Shown here one piece after another: positions 8,912 through 16,379 of a DNA stretch of 64,000 bases (position 1 is its first letter; every line of letters begins with the position of its first letter). The position numbers and the translations under genes are program-made. Where the stretch lies: NCBI GenBank assembly GCA_035574315.1, contig DATLYW010000012.1, positions 1 through 64,000 of the forward strand, written 5' to 3'. The notes under the pieces were generated by a model, which was not told the DNA's origin, did no database searches, and saw only the letters and a list, made by a program, of their open reading frames with translations. The stretch is from Candidatus Zixiibacteriota bacterium (lineage in GTDB: Bacteria; Desulfobacterota; Binatia; UBA9968).

Positions 8912-9796
8912 ATGAGCCTGCGGGCGGGGCTGCTCGCGCTGGCGGCGGCATTGCTGCTGTCGCTGCCGCCGGTCTGGCTCTCCGGCCAGGATCGCCGGAG
9001 CGGCGACGAGCCGGCGCGCATTCTCGACCGTTACCTGAGGGCGCTCTACGCGCGTGATTTCCGCCAGGCCTACCGCTTCATCGCTTCCGCCGACCGCAAG
9101 CTCAAGACCGAGCAGGCCTATGTCCGTGAGCGCGGCCCGTTCAGCGGCTTCGCCGCCGAGCTGGCCCGCCGGCTGGCCGCGCGGATCCGGCTCAAACCTG
9201 TCCGCGTCGAGCAGCGAGGGGATCGGCTCCTGTTCACCGCCGCGATGCAGCTTCCGGACGCCGGCGCGCTCGCTCCGCTCGTACTGGACTGGGACGAGGA
9301 GCGCTTGAACGCGCTGCCGCCGCACGAGCGAGGCAGGATCCTCGCCGCCATCGAGCAGCTGGAACGAAGCGGCGGCCTCAAGACGATCGAGGGCGAACAG
9401 GAGTTCGCCCTTGTCCGTGAAAGCGGCGGATGGCGCGTGTTTCTCGACTGGGCCTCGGGCGTCCGAGTCAGCTTCGCCGCCTCCACGCCCGGCGGCGGCG
9501 CCCTTGAAGCCGAGCCGCTCACGCCCGACACGCTCGCGCGCCCCGGCGAACCCTTTACAGTTTCCTACCGGGTGCGGAACCGCAGCAACCGCGACCTCTA
9601 CGCCCGCATCGTCCACCGCATCGAGCCCGAGTCCCTGGCAGCGAATCTGGACATCCTCGAGTGCGCCCTTCTCCTTCCGGTCAGGCTCTCACCGGGAGAG
9701 ACTCAGGAATACGCCAGCACCTACGTGATTCACGGCGACGTTCCGCAGGAGGCTCGCCAGCTCGAGATCCGCTATGAGTTCAACCTGGAGCGTTAG
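8912..9796 (+). CDS. Exported protein with a C-terminal Cox11/CtaG-like domain
   Basis: 294 aa with an N-terminal hydrophobic segment (LLALAAALLLSLPPVWLSG). Residues about 30-190 look like an NTF2/DUF4878-type fold (RYLRALYARDFRQAYRFIA). The C-terminal ~90 residues resemble Cox11/CtaG, the copper chaperone for the CuB site: FTVSYRVRNRSN, then ECALLLPVRLSPGETQEY and a closing beta strand. In Cox11 the equivalent position holds the copper-binding CFCF; here only one cysteine remains (CALL). ATG at 8912 follows GAGGA. Its 3' end overlaps the next SCO gene by 23 nt. The Cox11 link is by eye and by context. Confidence 0.5.
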   Translation: MSLRAGLLALAAALLLSLPPVWLSGQDRRSGDEPARILDRYLRALYARDFRQAYRFIASADRKLKTEQAYVRERGPFSGFAAELARRLAARIRLKPVRVEQRGDRLLFTAAMQLPDAGALAPLVLDWDEERLNALPPHERGRILAAIEQLERSGGLKTIEGEQEFALVRESGGWRVFLDWASGVRVSFAASTPGGGALEAEPLTPDTLARPGEPFTVSYRVRNRSNRDLYARIVHRIEPESLAANLDILECALLLPVRLSPGETQEYASTYVIHGDVPQEARQLEIRYEFNLER

Positions 9797-10403
9797 CCGG
9801 CGTCTTGGCCTTGTGCTCGCGCTCGCCGCCGCCCAATCTCTCGCCTCGCCCGCCGGCGCTCACGTTCCGATCGTGCCGAAAAAAGACGGGCCGGCCCGCA
9901 GGATCGTCCACGTACCGGTGCCGGATCTCGAGCTGGTCGATCAGGACGGCAAGCCTTTCCGATTCGCGTCGCTTCGCGGCAAGATCGTTGTGGTCTCCTT
10001 TATTTTCGCCACCTGCCCCGACGTCTGCCCGTTGCTGACCGCCAAGCTCGCGGGGATTCAGCGGGCGCTCGGCTCCTCTGGCGGCGACGCCGTTCGCCTG
10101 TTGAGCATCACCACCGACCCCGAGCGCGACACCCCCGAGCTGCTCAAGGCCTACGGGGCCAATTACCGCGCCGACTTCGAGCGCTGGCGCTTTCTCACCG
10201 GAAACCGCGCCCAGCTGGCGGCGACGTGGAAAGCGTTCGGCGTCACGGTTACCCGGTCCGCGGGCGGCCAGATTCGCCACACGGCGATCACCAGCCTGAT
10301 CGACGAGCGCGGCATTCGCCGCGTCGACTACTACACGGACCGGTGGCGAGAGAAGGACGTTCTCGGCGATATCTCGTGGCTCCGGTCGCACCGCAGCCGG
10401 TGA
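9774..10403 (+). CDS. SCO1/SenC-family copper chaperone (second of three)
   Basis: A 209-aa exported thioredoxin-fold copper chaperone. It has a signal sequence (LGLVLALAAAQSLASPAGA), the metal ligands ATCPDVCP, the conserved TDPERDTPELLKAY segment and the distal histidine in RHTAITSLID. It starts inside the 3' end of the Cox11-like gene (23-nt overlap), and its TGA overlaps the ATG of the following DUF4382 gene. It is probably involved in assembling the CuA centre of an oxidase or in thiol/copper homeostasis. Confidence 0.93.
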   Translation: MSSTWSVSRRLGLVLALAAAQSLASPAGAHVPIVPKKDGPARRIVHVPVPDLELVDQDGKPFRFASLRGKIVVVSFIFATCPDVCPLLTAKLAGIQRALGSSGGDAVRLLSITTDPERDTPELLKAYGANYRADFERWRFLTGNRAQLAATWKAFGVTVTRSAGGQIRHTAITSLIDERGIRRVDYYTDRWREKDVLGDISWLRSHRSR

Positions 10404-10948
10404 TGTTTCTACGGCGCCATCTCTGGCTTCTGCTCTTGTCGGTATGGCTGCAGACCGGTACCGCCTACGGCCAGCCCGTGCTCGAGGTTCGCGTCAAGGA
10501 CCATCGCGACGCCATCGGCGACTTCGTCCGGCTGATGCTGTCGATCGAGCAGCTGCGGGTCAGCCCGAGGAGCGGAATCAGGCTGTGGCGCCAGGAATGG
10601 CGGGATCTTTCCCCGGTTCGGGAATCGCTGGACCTGACCCAATACGTCGGCAGGAGGAGCGCGGCGATTTTTCGCGGCGAGGTCGCCGCCGGAGCTTACG
10701 ACGGCGTTCACCTCAAGGTCAAAACGGTCACCGGAGTGCTGAAGAACGGGCGGCCGGTTCCGGTAAAAAGTCTTCTCGGGCCGGTCAAGCTCGCTTTCGA
10801 GGCGCGCGACAAGAGCGAAACGGTGGTGATCCTCGATCTCACGGTGCTGGATATGTCGGACCACCCGCCGCGAGGCTACGAGCTCGGCCTGAAGGGCTAC
10901 GAAGTCTACACAAACGGTAAATTAGTGGATAGAATTCCTCCCGCGTGA
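10403..10948 (+). CDS. DUF4382-like exported protein
   Basis: A 181-aa protein with an N-terminal signal (LWLLLLSVWLQTGTAYG) followed by a single beta-rich domain. The pattern VRVKDHRDAIGDFVRLMLSI, the tryptophan-rich middle, LDLTQYVG and GEVAAGAYDGVHLKV fits DUF4382 proteins, whose function is not established. ATG at 10403 overlaps the stop of the SCO gene upstream, and the next SCO start (GTG 10945) overlaps its stop, so it is locked between two SCO genes. A periplasmic role linked to copper or oxidase assembly is inference from position. Confidence 0.6.
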   Translation: MFLRRHLWLLLLSVWLQTGTAYGQPVLEVRVKDHRDAIGDFVRLMLSIEQLRVSPRSGIRLWRQEWRDLSPVRESLDLTQYVGRRSAAIFRGEVAAGAYDGVHLKVKTVTGVLKNGRPVPVKSLLGPVKLAFEARDKSETVVILDLTVLDMSDHPPRGYELGLKGYEVYTNGKLVDRIPPA

Positions 10949-11595
10949 GTCTTCCGCCGGTGAACCTTTCCAGAACGCGCCTGCTGCTTCTGGCGCTTTG
11001 CGTTTTGACCCTCGGCGTCGCTTCGGGGACGGCGCTCTGGATCAAGCTCGGACCTCTCCCCGGCGCCGCCCGCTCCCGTTCGGCCCCCCTGGAGGGCCTG
11101 AACGACTACGGAGCAGTTCCCGACTTCCGGCTCACCGAGCGCAGCGGCCGAGCCGTCGGGCTCGGGGACCTTCGCGGCGCCGTTTGGGTTGCCGATTTCA
11201 TCTATACAAGCTGCACCGATACCTGCCCCTTGCAGACCGCCCAGATGGCCAGGTTGCAGCGGGAGCTCAGGGATTTCCCGGGCGTCAGGCTGGTTTCCAT
11301 TTCCGTCGACCCCGAAAAGGATAGTCCGGCGGTTCTCTCGGCCTACGCCGACCGCTACCGGGCCGACGCCAGCCGATGGTTGTTTCTCACCGGTGAGAGA
11401 AGCGAGATCGTCCGCCTCGTGCAGAACGGCTTTCGTCTGAGCGCCGTAGCCGCCGCGGACGACGGCGTCATTCTTCACAGTCCGCGCTTCGTCCTTGTGG
11501 ACAGAGAGGCGCGAATTCGGGGATACTACGACAGCCGGGATCCCGAGGCCCTCAAACGCCTGCTGAACGATCTTGGCAGGCTGGCCGGGGCTTGA
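10945..11595 (+). CDS. SCO1/SenC-family copper chaperone (third of three)
   Basis: 216 aa with an N-terminal anchor (LLLLALCVLTLGVASGTALW), copper-binding TSCTDTCP, the family SVDPEKDSP segment and the distal histidine in ILHSPRFVLVD. The GTG start at 10945 overlaps the TGA of the DUF4382 gene. Sequence differs clearly from the SCO at 9774, so this is not a recent duplication. Two diverged SCO proteins in one operon suggest separate jobs, for example copper insertion versus reduction of target cysteines. Confidence 0.93.
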   Translation: MSLPPVNLSRTRLLLLALCVLTLGVASGTALWIKLGPLPGAARSRSAPLEGLNDYGAVPDFRLTERSGRAVGLGDLRGAVWVADFIYTSCTDTCPLQTAQMARLQRELRDFPGVRLVSISVDPEKDSPAVLSAYADRYRADASRWLFLTGERSEIVRLVQNGFRLSAVAAADDGVILHSPRFVLVDREARIRGYYDSRDPEALKRLLNDLGRLAGA

Positions 11596-11615
11596 GCGAA
11601 AAAAGGAGCGACCCT

Positions 11616-12503
11616 ATGGCGAAGACGGTGAGAAATGGAAAAGCGCGAAAACCCGTTTCTTCCGCCGGGGCGCAGCGCGGCCCGAACTGGCCGGTGTTCG
11701 TCCTGGCCCTCATCGGGATGGCCCTGACGTCGTATCTCACCTACGCCGCATGGCAGCGGACGCTCGTCGCCGGATGCACGCCGGGAAGCGCCTGCGACGT
11801 CGTGCTCAACAGCCGCTGGTCGAGGTTATTCGGCATGCCCGTCTCGTTCTGGGGGCTGCTCACCTACGGGGCCCTGGCGGCCGTTGCGTGGAACCGGCAG
11901 ACCGCCGACCAGTGGAAAATCGCCTGGACCATCTCCCTGGCGGGTCTCGTCTACAGCATCTACCTCACGACCGTCGCGTTCTTCGTTCTCGACGCGGCCT
12001 GCCCGTACTGTCTCACCTCCCTGGGCCTGATGGCCGCAATCTTTGGCGTGGTGCTTTACCAGCGGCCCGCCGATCTCCCCGCCTTTTCCTGGGGCCCATG
12101 GATCGCCAAGACCGGCGGCGCCGGCTTGGCGCTCACCCTGGTCCTGCACCTGTTTCAAGCGGGTTACCTCGGAAAGGCCCCGGCTCCCGAAGATCCGTGG
12201 ATCCGCGGGCTGGCCGACCACCTGAGGAGAACCAACGCGAAGTTCTACGGTGCCTACTGGTGCCCCCACTGTCAGGAGCAGAAGGCCGCTTTCGGCAGCT
12301 CGGCGGATCGACTGCCTTACATCGAGTGCAGCCCCGCCGGACGGCGCGGTCCTGTCGCGACGGCCTGCGTCCAGGCCGGGATCGAGAGCTATCCCACCTG
12401 GATCATCAATGGCCAGCGCTACCTCGGAACCCTGAGCCTGGACAACCTGGCGCGCTACAGTCAATACAGTTACAGCGCCGCCGACAGCGGAGCGAAGCCG
12501 TGA
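11616..12503 (+). CDS. VKOR-family disulfide-generating membrane protein fused to a thioredoxin-like domain
   Basis: 295 aa. The N-terminal ~190 residues are a vitamin K epoxide reductase domain with several membrane helices, the loop cysteine pair GCTPGSACD and the quinone-side CXXC in DAACPYCLTS. The C-terminal ~100 residues are a thioredoxin-like domain with CPHC and a cis-proline region (SYPTWIING). In such fusions VKOR passes electrons from the Trx domain to quinone, making disulfides in exported proteins, as DsbB/DsbA do. ATG at 11616 is chosen over TTG 11592 because AAGGAGCG precedes it. Its stop overlaps the GTG start of the selenocysteine rhodanese. Confidence 0.93.
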   Translation: MAKTVRNGKARKPVSSAGAQRGPNWPVFVLALIGMALTSYLTYAAWQRTLVAGCTPGSACDVVLNSRWSRLFGMPVSFWGLLTYGALAAVAWNRQTADQWKIAWTISLAGLVYSIYLTTVAFFVLDAACPYCLTSLGLMAAIFGVVLYQRPADLPAFSWGPWIAKTGGAGLALTLVLHLFQAGYLGKAPAPEDPWIRGLADHLRRTNAKFYGAYWCPHCQEQKAAFGSSADRLPYIECSPAGRRGPVATACVQAGIESYPTWIINGQRYLGTLSLDNLARYSQYSYSAADSGAKP

Positions 12504-12952
12504 GCGGGGCGCTGCAGATACGCCTCGGGCTGGCGCTTTGCCTGGCCTTTGCTCTTCTCTCTCAAAGCGCTCGAGCCGAGCCTGGAAGGTACCCGGAGTT
12601 CGCAGGCCAGCCGCCCCCCGCAAGCGTCTCGTTCATTTCCGTCGAGGAGCTGGCCGAAGAAATTCATGCAGGGAAAAGGCCCCTCATCATCGACGTTCGC
12701 ACTGCGGAGGAGTACCACGAGGCCCACATCCTCGGGGCGCTTTCGGCTCCGTTGAGCGAATTCCGGTTGTATCTGAGCAGCATCCCGCGCGACCGGTTGG
12801 TGGTCTTGTATTGAGCTTGCCCGCACCACCTGGCCAGTTTGGCCTACGGAATACTCTACGAGAACGGCTACCGCAACATGAAGGTCCTCGACGAGGGCAT
12901 CGCCGGCTGGCATGAAAAGCGCTATCCGATGGAAGGGACCCGAATCCACTGA
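12500..12952 (+). CDS. Predicted exported rhodanese with selenocysteine (UGA) at the catalytic position
   Basis: A single-domain rhodanese with a signal peptide (LRLG-type start, LALCLAFALLSQSARA). Before the UGA the frame reads the CH2A-like LIIDVRTAEEYHEAHILGA and DRLVVLY. After it, the same frame gives ACPHHLASLAYGILYENGY, then VLDEGIAGWHEKRYPMEG, the rest of a normal rhodanese. TGA at 12812-12814 (codon 105) sits exactly where rhodaneses have catalytic cysteine (YCACPH), so I read it as selenocysteine: 150 aa in all. A hairpin 18 nt downstream fits a bacterial SECIS. GTG at 12500 overlaps the VKOR stop (GTGA). The alternative, a nonsense mutation, would be a striking coincidence at this codon. 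Confidence 0.82.
12815..12849 (+). promoter_or_regulatory. SECIS-like hairpin downstream of the UGA codon
   Basis: Immediately after the UGA, GGCCA (12832-12836) pairs with TGGCC (12840-12844) around a GTT loop, and CCG (12821-12823) can pair with CGG (12847-12849) below an internal loop. The apical loop begins 22 nt after the UGA and starts with G-U. Bacterial SECIS elements read by SelB sit about 16-37 nt after the UGA and carry a G early in a small apical loop, so distance and loop agree. The lower stem is weak by eye. Confidence 0.55.
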
Positions 12953-12960
12953 GGGCCGAG

Positions 12961-13650
12961 ATGGCTAGCAAACCGGCCGTCGTGCTCTTGAGCGGCGGCG
13001 TGGATTCCGCCACGGCCGCCGCCATAGCGAAGCAGCAGGGCTTCGATCTGCACGCGCTCACCGTCGACTACGGCCAGCGCCACCGCAGAGAGCTGGAATC
13101 GGCTGCCCGGGTGGCCGCGTGGCTGGGCGCGCGAAGACACCTGGTGATCGATCTCGACCTGCGGGCCATCGGCGGCTCGGCGCTCACCGACCCCGCGATC
13201 GAGGTTCCGAAAGGGCGCCAGACGCAGGCCATGGCGGCCTCGATACCCGTAACCTACGTGCCCGCGCGCAATACGATTTTCCTGGCGCTGGCGCTGGCGC
13301 TGGCGGAAACGGTCGATTCCGAAGACATCTTCTTCGGCGCCAATCAGCTCGACTACAGCGGCTATCCGGATTGCCGCGAGGCTTTCATCCGCGCCTTCGA
13401 GGCGGCGGCGAACCTCGGCACGAGGGCCGGTGTGGAACGGGGAAAGCGCATCACCGTCCACACGCCGTTGATCGCGATGACCAAAGCGGAGATCATCAAA
13501 ACCGGGCTCCGGCTCGGACTCGACTACGGGCAGACCTGGAGCTGCTACGATCCCGCGCCGGACCGCCCGTGCGGCGCCTGCGATAGCTGCCGGCTCCGGG
13601 CGAAAGGATTCGAAGAGGCCGGGCTCGTCGACCCCTTGCTCCATCGCTAG
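12961..13650 (+). CDS. queC: 7-cyano-7-deazaguanine synthase QueC
   Basis: Forms preQ0 from 7-carboxy-7-deazaguanine with ATP and ammonia, a step to queuosine in tRNA. The 229-aa protein has the PP-loop LLSGGVDSATAAA, the VDYGQRHRRELE segment, YVPARNTIFLALALA and the zinc-binding cysteines WSCYDP...CGACDSCRLRAKGF near the C-terminus. Length and motif order are complete. It starts 8 nt after the rhodanese stop, so it may be co-transcribed with the thiol cluster. No other queuosine genes are in the window. Confidence 0.97.
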   Translation: MASKPAVVLLSGGVDSATAAAIAKQQGFDLHALTVDYGQRHRRELESAARVAAWLGARRHLVIDLDLRAIGGSALTDPAIEVPKGRQTQAMAASIPVTYVPARNTIFLALALALAETVDSEDIFFGANQLDYSGYPDCREAFIRAFEAAANLGTRAGVERGKRITVHTPLIAMTKAEIIKTGLRLGLDYGQTWSCYDPAPDRPCGACDSCRLRAKGFEEAGLVDPLLHR

Positions 13651-13651
13651 C

Positions 13652-14542
13652 ATGCTTCCGGAACCCTTCACGCCGCAGTTTCTCGCGCAGCTCGAAACCC
13701 TGAGGCTTCGCACCCGGAAGGAATTTCTCGGATCGCACACCGGAAGCTACTCCTCTCCCCGGCGCGGCACGAGCCTCGAGTTTGCCGATTACCGTCGCTA
13801 TGCGCCGGGCGACGACCTCCGTTATCTCGACTGGGGGATCTACGCGCGCAGCGACCGGCTCTACGTCAAGCTTTTTCGCGAGGAAGTGGATCTGTTCGCG
13901 TACCTGTTCGTGGACGCCAGCGGCTCGATGAGCTTCCCGTCCGTGGAGGAGAAATTCGCTCCCGCAGCCCATATCGCGCTGGCGCTCGCGTACGTGGTCC
14001 TCGCCAATCACGACCGCGTCAAGCTTCACCTGCTGCAGCAGGGCGGAGGCCCGACCACGCCCTTTTACAGAGGTCGCCGCCGACTGGCCGATTGCGCCGA
14101 GCTCACTCGTTCGGCTGCGCCCGCGGGGCCGCTCGATCTCGCTCACGCTCTCGGGGAGCATCTCCGGCGCATTCGCCGTCCGGGAAAGGCGATTCTCGTT
14201 TCCGATTTCCTCATGCCGACCGCCGAATACCAGCAGGGGCTCAACCTGCTCCGGGCGTTCAACCTGGACATCGCCGCAATCCAGGTTTTGACGCGGATGG
14301 AAGTCGACCCTCCCTTCGCCCGGGGCGGTCTCCGCTTGATCGACAGCGAGAGCCGGGGCGAGATCGCGCTGCAGTGGGACCCCGGCCAGCGCCGTAAGTA
14401 CCAGGCCAAGCTGGCGCAGCACAACCTCGAGCTGCGCAGCTTCTGCCATCAAAGCGGCATTCACTACTCGCTCTACGTCACCGACCGCGACCTCGGCGAC
14501 TTCGTCTTCGCGACGCTGCCGGCGATCGGACTTTTCAAATAG
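13652..14542 (+). CDS. DUF58 domain protein
   Basis: A 296-aa protein with the DUF58 signature YAPGDDLRYLDWGIYARSD near residue 50 and a von Willebrand-like metal site FVDASGSMSF. Such proteins normally act with a MoxR AAA+ ATPase and BatA/vWA membrane proteins in a chaperone-like or envelope stress module. Here it precedes two vWA genes, with only one base between its stop and the next ATG. No MoxR gene is seen in the window, although the upstream neighbour is normally MoxR. Confidence 0.9.
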   Translation: MLPEPFTPQFLAQLETLRLRTRKEFLGSHTGSYSSPRRGTSLEFADYRRYAPGDDLRYLDWGIYARSDRLYVKLFREEVDLFAYLFVDASGSMSFPSVEEKFAPAAHIALALAYVVLANHDRVKLHLLQQGGGPTTPFYRGRRRLADCAELTRSAAPAGPLDLAHALGEHLRRIRRPGKAILVSDFLMPTAEYQQGLNLLRAFNLDIAAIQVLTRMEVDPPFARGGLRLIDSESRGEIALQWDPGQRRKYQAKLAQHNLELRSFCHQSGIHYSLYVTDRDLGDFVFATLPAIGLFK

Positions 14543-14543
14543 C

Positions 14544-16379
14544 ATGGAATTTCTCAATCCCGGTGCGCTCCTCGGTTTCCTGGCGCTTCCCCTGCTCCTG
14601 GTTCCCTATCTGGTGCGCCGAAAACCGCAATCGTTCGTCTTTTCGAGCCTGCTGCTTTTCGAGGAAATCGACCCGCGTTCCCGCCCGCGGCCGTGGGGCC
14701 GGCTGCGGTTACCCCCTATATTCTTTTTGCAGTTGCTGCTCCTCGTCCTGCTGATCCTGGCGCTCGGGGAACCGGTGTCGACGGCGCGGCCGAGCAAGGT
14801 GGCGCTGGTATTCGACAACTCGGCGAGCATGCAGGCTCTGGAAGGGTCCCGAACCCGGTTCGCGCTCGCCCAGGAAAAGGCCCGGGAGCTTCTCTCGGCT
14901 GCCGGCGCGCCGGCGGCCGTGGACCTGTACCTGTGGCTGCCGCGCCTGGAGCGCTGGAACGAGCGCTCCCTGACTGCGGCCGAAGCGCGCCGGGAGATCG
15001 GTCGTCTCCAGCCGTACGATCTTCCCGACCTTCCCGTCGATCACACCGAGACCTTCGACCGCCTCGCGCGCGAGCATGGCTATGACAGGATCTATTTTTT
15101 CACCGACCATCCATCCAGAAGCCAATCCGGGATCACGCGGGTGGTAAGCGTGGGCGAGCCGAAACCCAACCTTGCCGTGACCTCTTTCAGGCTTGCGCGC
15201 GCGTCGTTGGGCTCCCCCTCGCTCGAAGCGACCGTGGAGCTCACGAACCTCTCCGGAAGAGAGGCGCGAGTTTCCCTCGCAATCAAGAGCGGCTCCTCCA
15301 CCCTCGCGAGCCGGGAGCTCAGGGTCGAGGCGGGAAGAGCAGCGCAGGTCGGGTTCGAGGGCCTGCCGCATCGGCCCTACTATCAGGCCGAGATAGTCAC
15401 GAGCGATGCGCTCCCCCTGGACAACTCCCGTTTTGCGGTCCCGCCGCGGGGCAAGGCGATGCGGGTGCTTGCGGTTTCGCCGCGTCCGCAGGCACTGGCA
15501 AGCCTGCGTTCTATACCCGGGCTGGAGCTCGAAATCGTACCTCCTGAGCGTTACTTGCAAACCCCGCGCTCCGATTTCGCCGTCGAGATCTTTCACTTTG
15601 CCACGCCGGCCGGACTGCCTGACAATCCTGCTCTGTTTGTCCTGCCTCCGGAACACAATCCGCTGGCCTCCCTCGGGCAACCGCTTGGGCGCGTGGTTGT
15701 CTCGACCTGGCGGGACCCCCATCCGCTCACCCGTTACGTCAACTTTGCGTTGTTCCGCCCACCCTACGCCCGCCACGTTCGGCCTCGAATGCCCGCGGTA
15801 GCGGTGATCGAGAGCCCGGAGGGCCCCCTCGCCGTTGCTGCCGAGGCCCGTACCCTTCGTTATCTGGTTCTCGGCTTCGATCCATTTCCTTATCTGGGCC
15901 GTGACAATCTTCCGGTGTCGATCTTCACGTTGAACTTTCTCGATTGGCTTGCCGGCAGCTCCGGCTCTCCACAGGTCACGACCGGAGAAGGGCTCGTCTT
16001 TACTCCAGTGGAACAAGGTGATCGTCTGGTCTTGCCCGCGGGAGGGGAAATCGCCCTGGCTCGAGGAAGCAGCCGGTTTCAAGGAACTTTTTACCAGGGC
16101 ATCTATCGGCTCCAGCGTGGCCACCAAGCAGAACTGACTCCGGTCAACTTCGACAGCGTTACCGAGTCGGATCTGCGCACTGCCCAGCCCATCGCCGTGG
16201 GACAGCAGACTGGAGGAGGGACGAACCCCTCCGTGCTCCGCTCTCTCTGGCCGTACCTGGCGTTCTTCTCTTTCGTATTGCTGATCGTCGAATGGTTTGT
16301 GAGCCCCGCCGGTGGCGGGACGTATCCCCCGGTCTCAGGGTCGCGCCCCTCGCTGAGGCGGATTTTCGGGTCCGCATGA
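14544..16379 (+). CDS. BatA-type membrane protein with von Willebrand factor A domain
   Basis: 611 aa. It starts with the BatA N-terminal pattern (FLNPGALLGFLALPLLLVPYL, two membrane helices by about residue 75), then a vWA domain with an intact MIDAS start VFDNSASMQA. A long beta-rich extracytoplasmic region follows, and a final membrane helix (LAFFSFVLLIVEWFV) precedes the C-terminus. The protein probably presents the vWA domain outside the membrane as an assembly platform. Its stop overlaps the ATG of the next gene (ATGA), so the DUF58-BatA-vWA trio is one translational unit. Confidence 0.87.
   Translation: MEFLNPGALLGFLALPLLLVPYLVRRKPQSFVFSSLLLFEEIDPRSRPRPWGRLRLPPIFFLQLLLLVLLILALGEPVSTARPSKVALVFDNSASMQALEGSRTRFALAQEKARELLSAAGAPAAVDLYLWLPRLERWNERSLTAAEARREIGRLQPYDLPDLPVDHTETFDRLAREHGYDRIYFFTDHPSRSQSGITRVVSVGEPKPNLAVTSFRLARASLGSPSLEATVELTNLSGREARVSLAIKSGSSTLASRELRVEAGRAAQVGFEGLPHRPYYQAEIVTSDALPLDNSRFAVPPRGKAMRVLAVSPRPQALASLRSIPGLELEIVPPERYLQTPRSDFAVEIFHFATPAGLPDNPALFVLPPEHNPLASLGQPLGRVVVSTWRDPHPLTRYVNFALFRPPYARHVRPRMPAVAVIESPEGPLAVAAEARTLRYLVLGFDPFPYLGRDNLPVSIFTLNFLDWLAGSSGSPQVTTGEGLVFTPVEQGDRLVLPAGGEIALARGSSRFQGTFYQGIYRLQRGHQAELTPVNFDSVTESDLRTAQPIAVGQQTGGGTNPSVLRSLWPYLAFFSFVLLIVEWFVSPAGGGTYPPVSGSRPSLRRIFGSA

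Noticed and set aside
12573..12814. Treating the rhodanese as a truncated protein ending at the UGA
   Set aside because: The downstream frame codes the remaining half of the rhodanese domain with no further defects, so a premature stop is less likely than selenocysteine.
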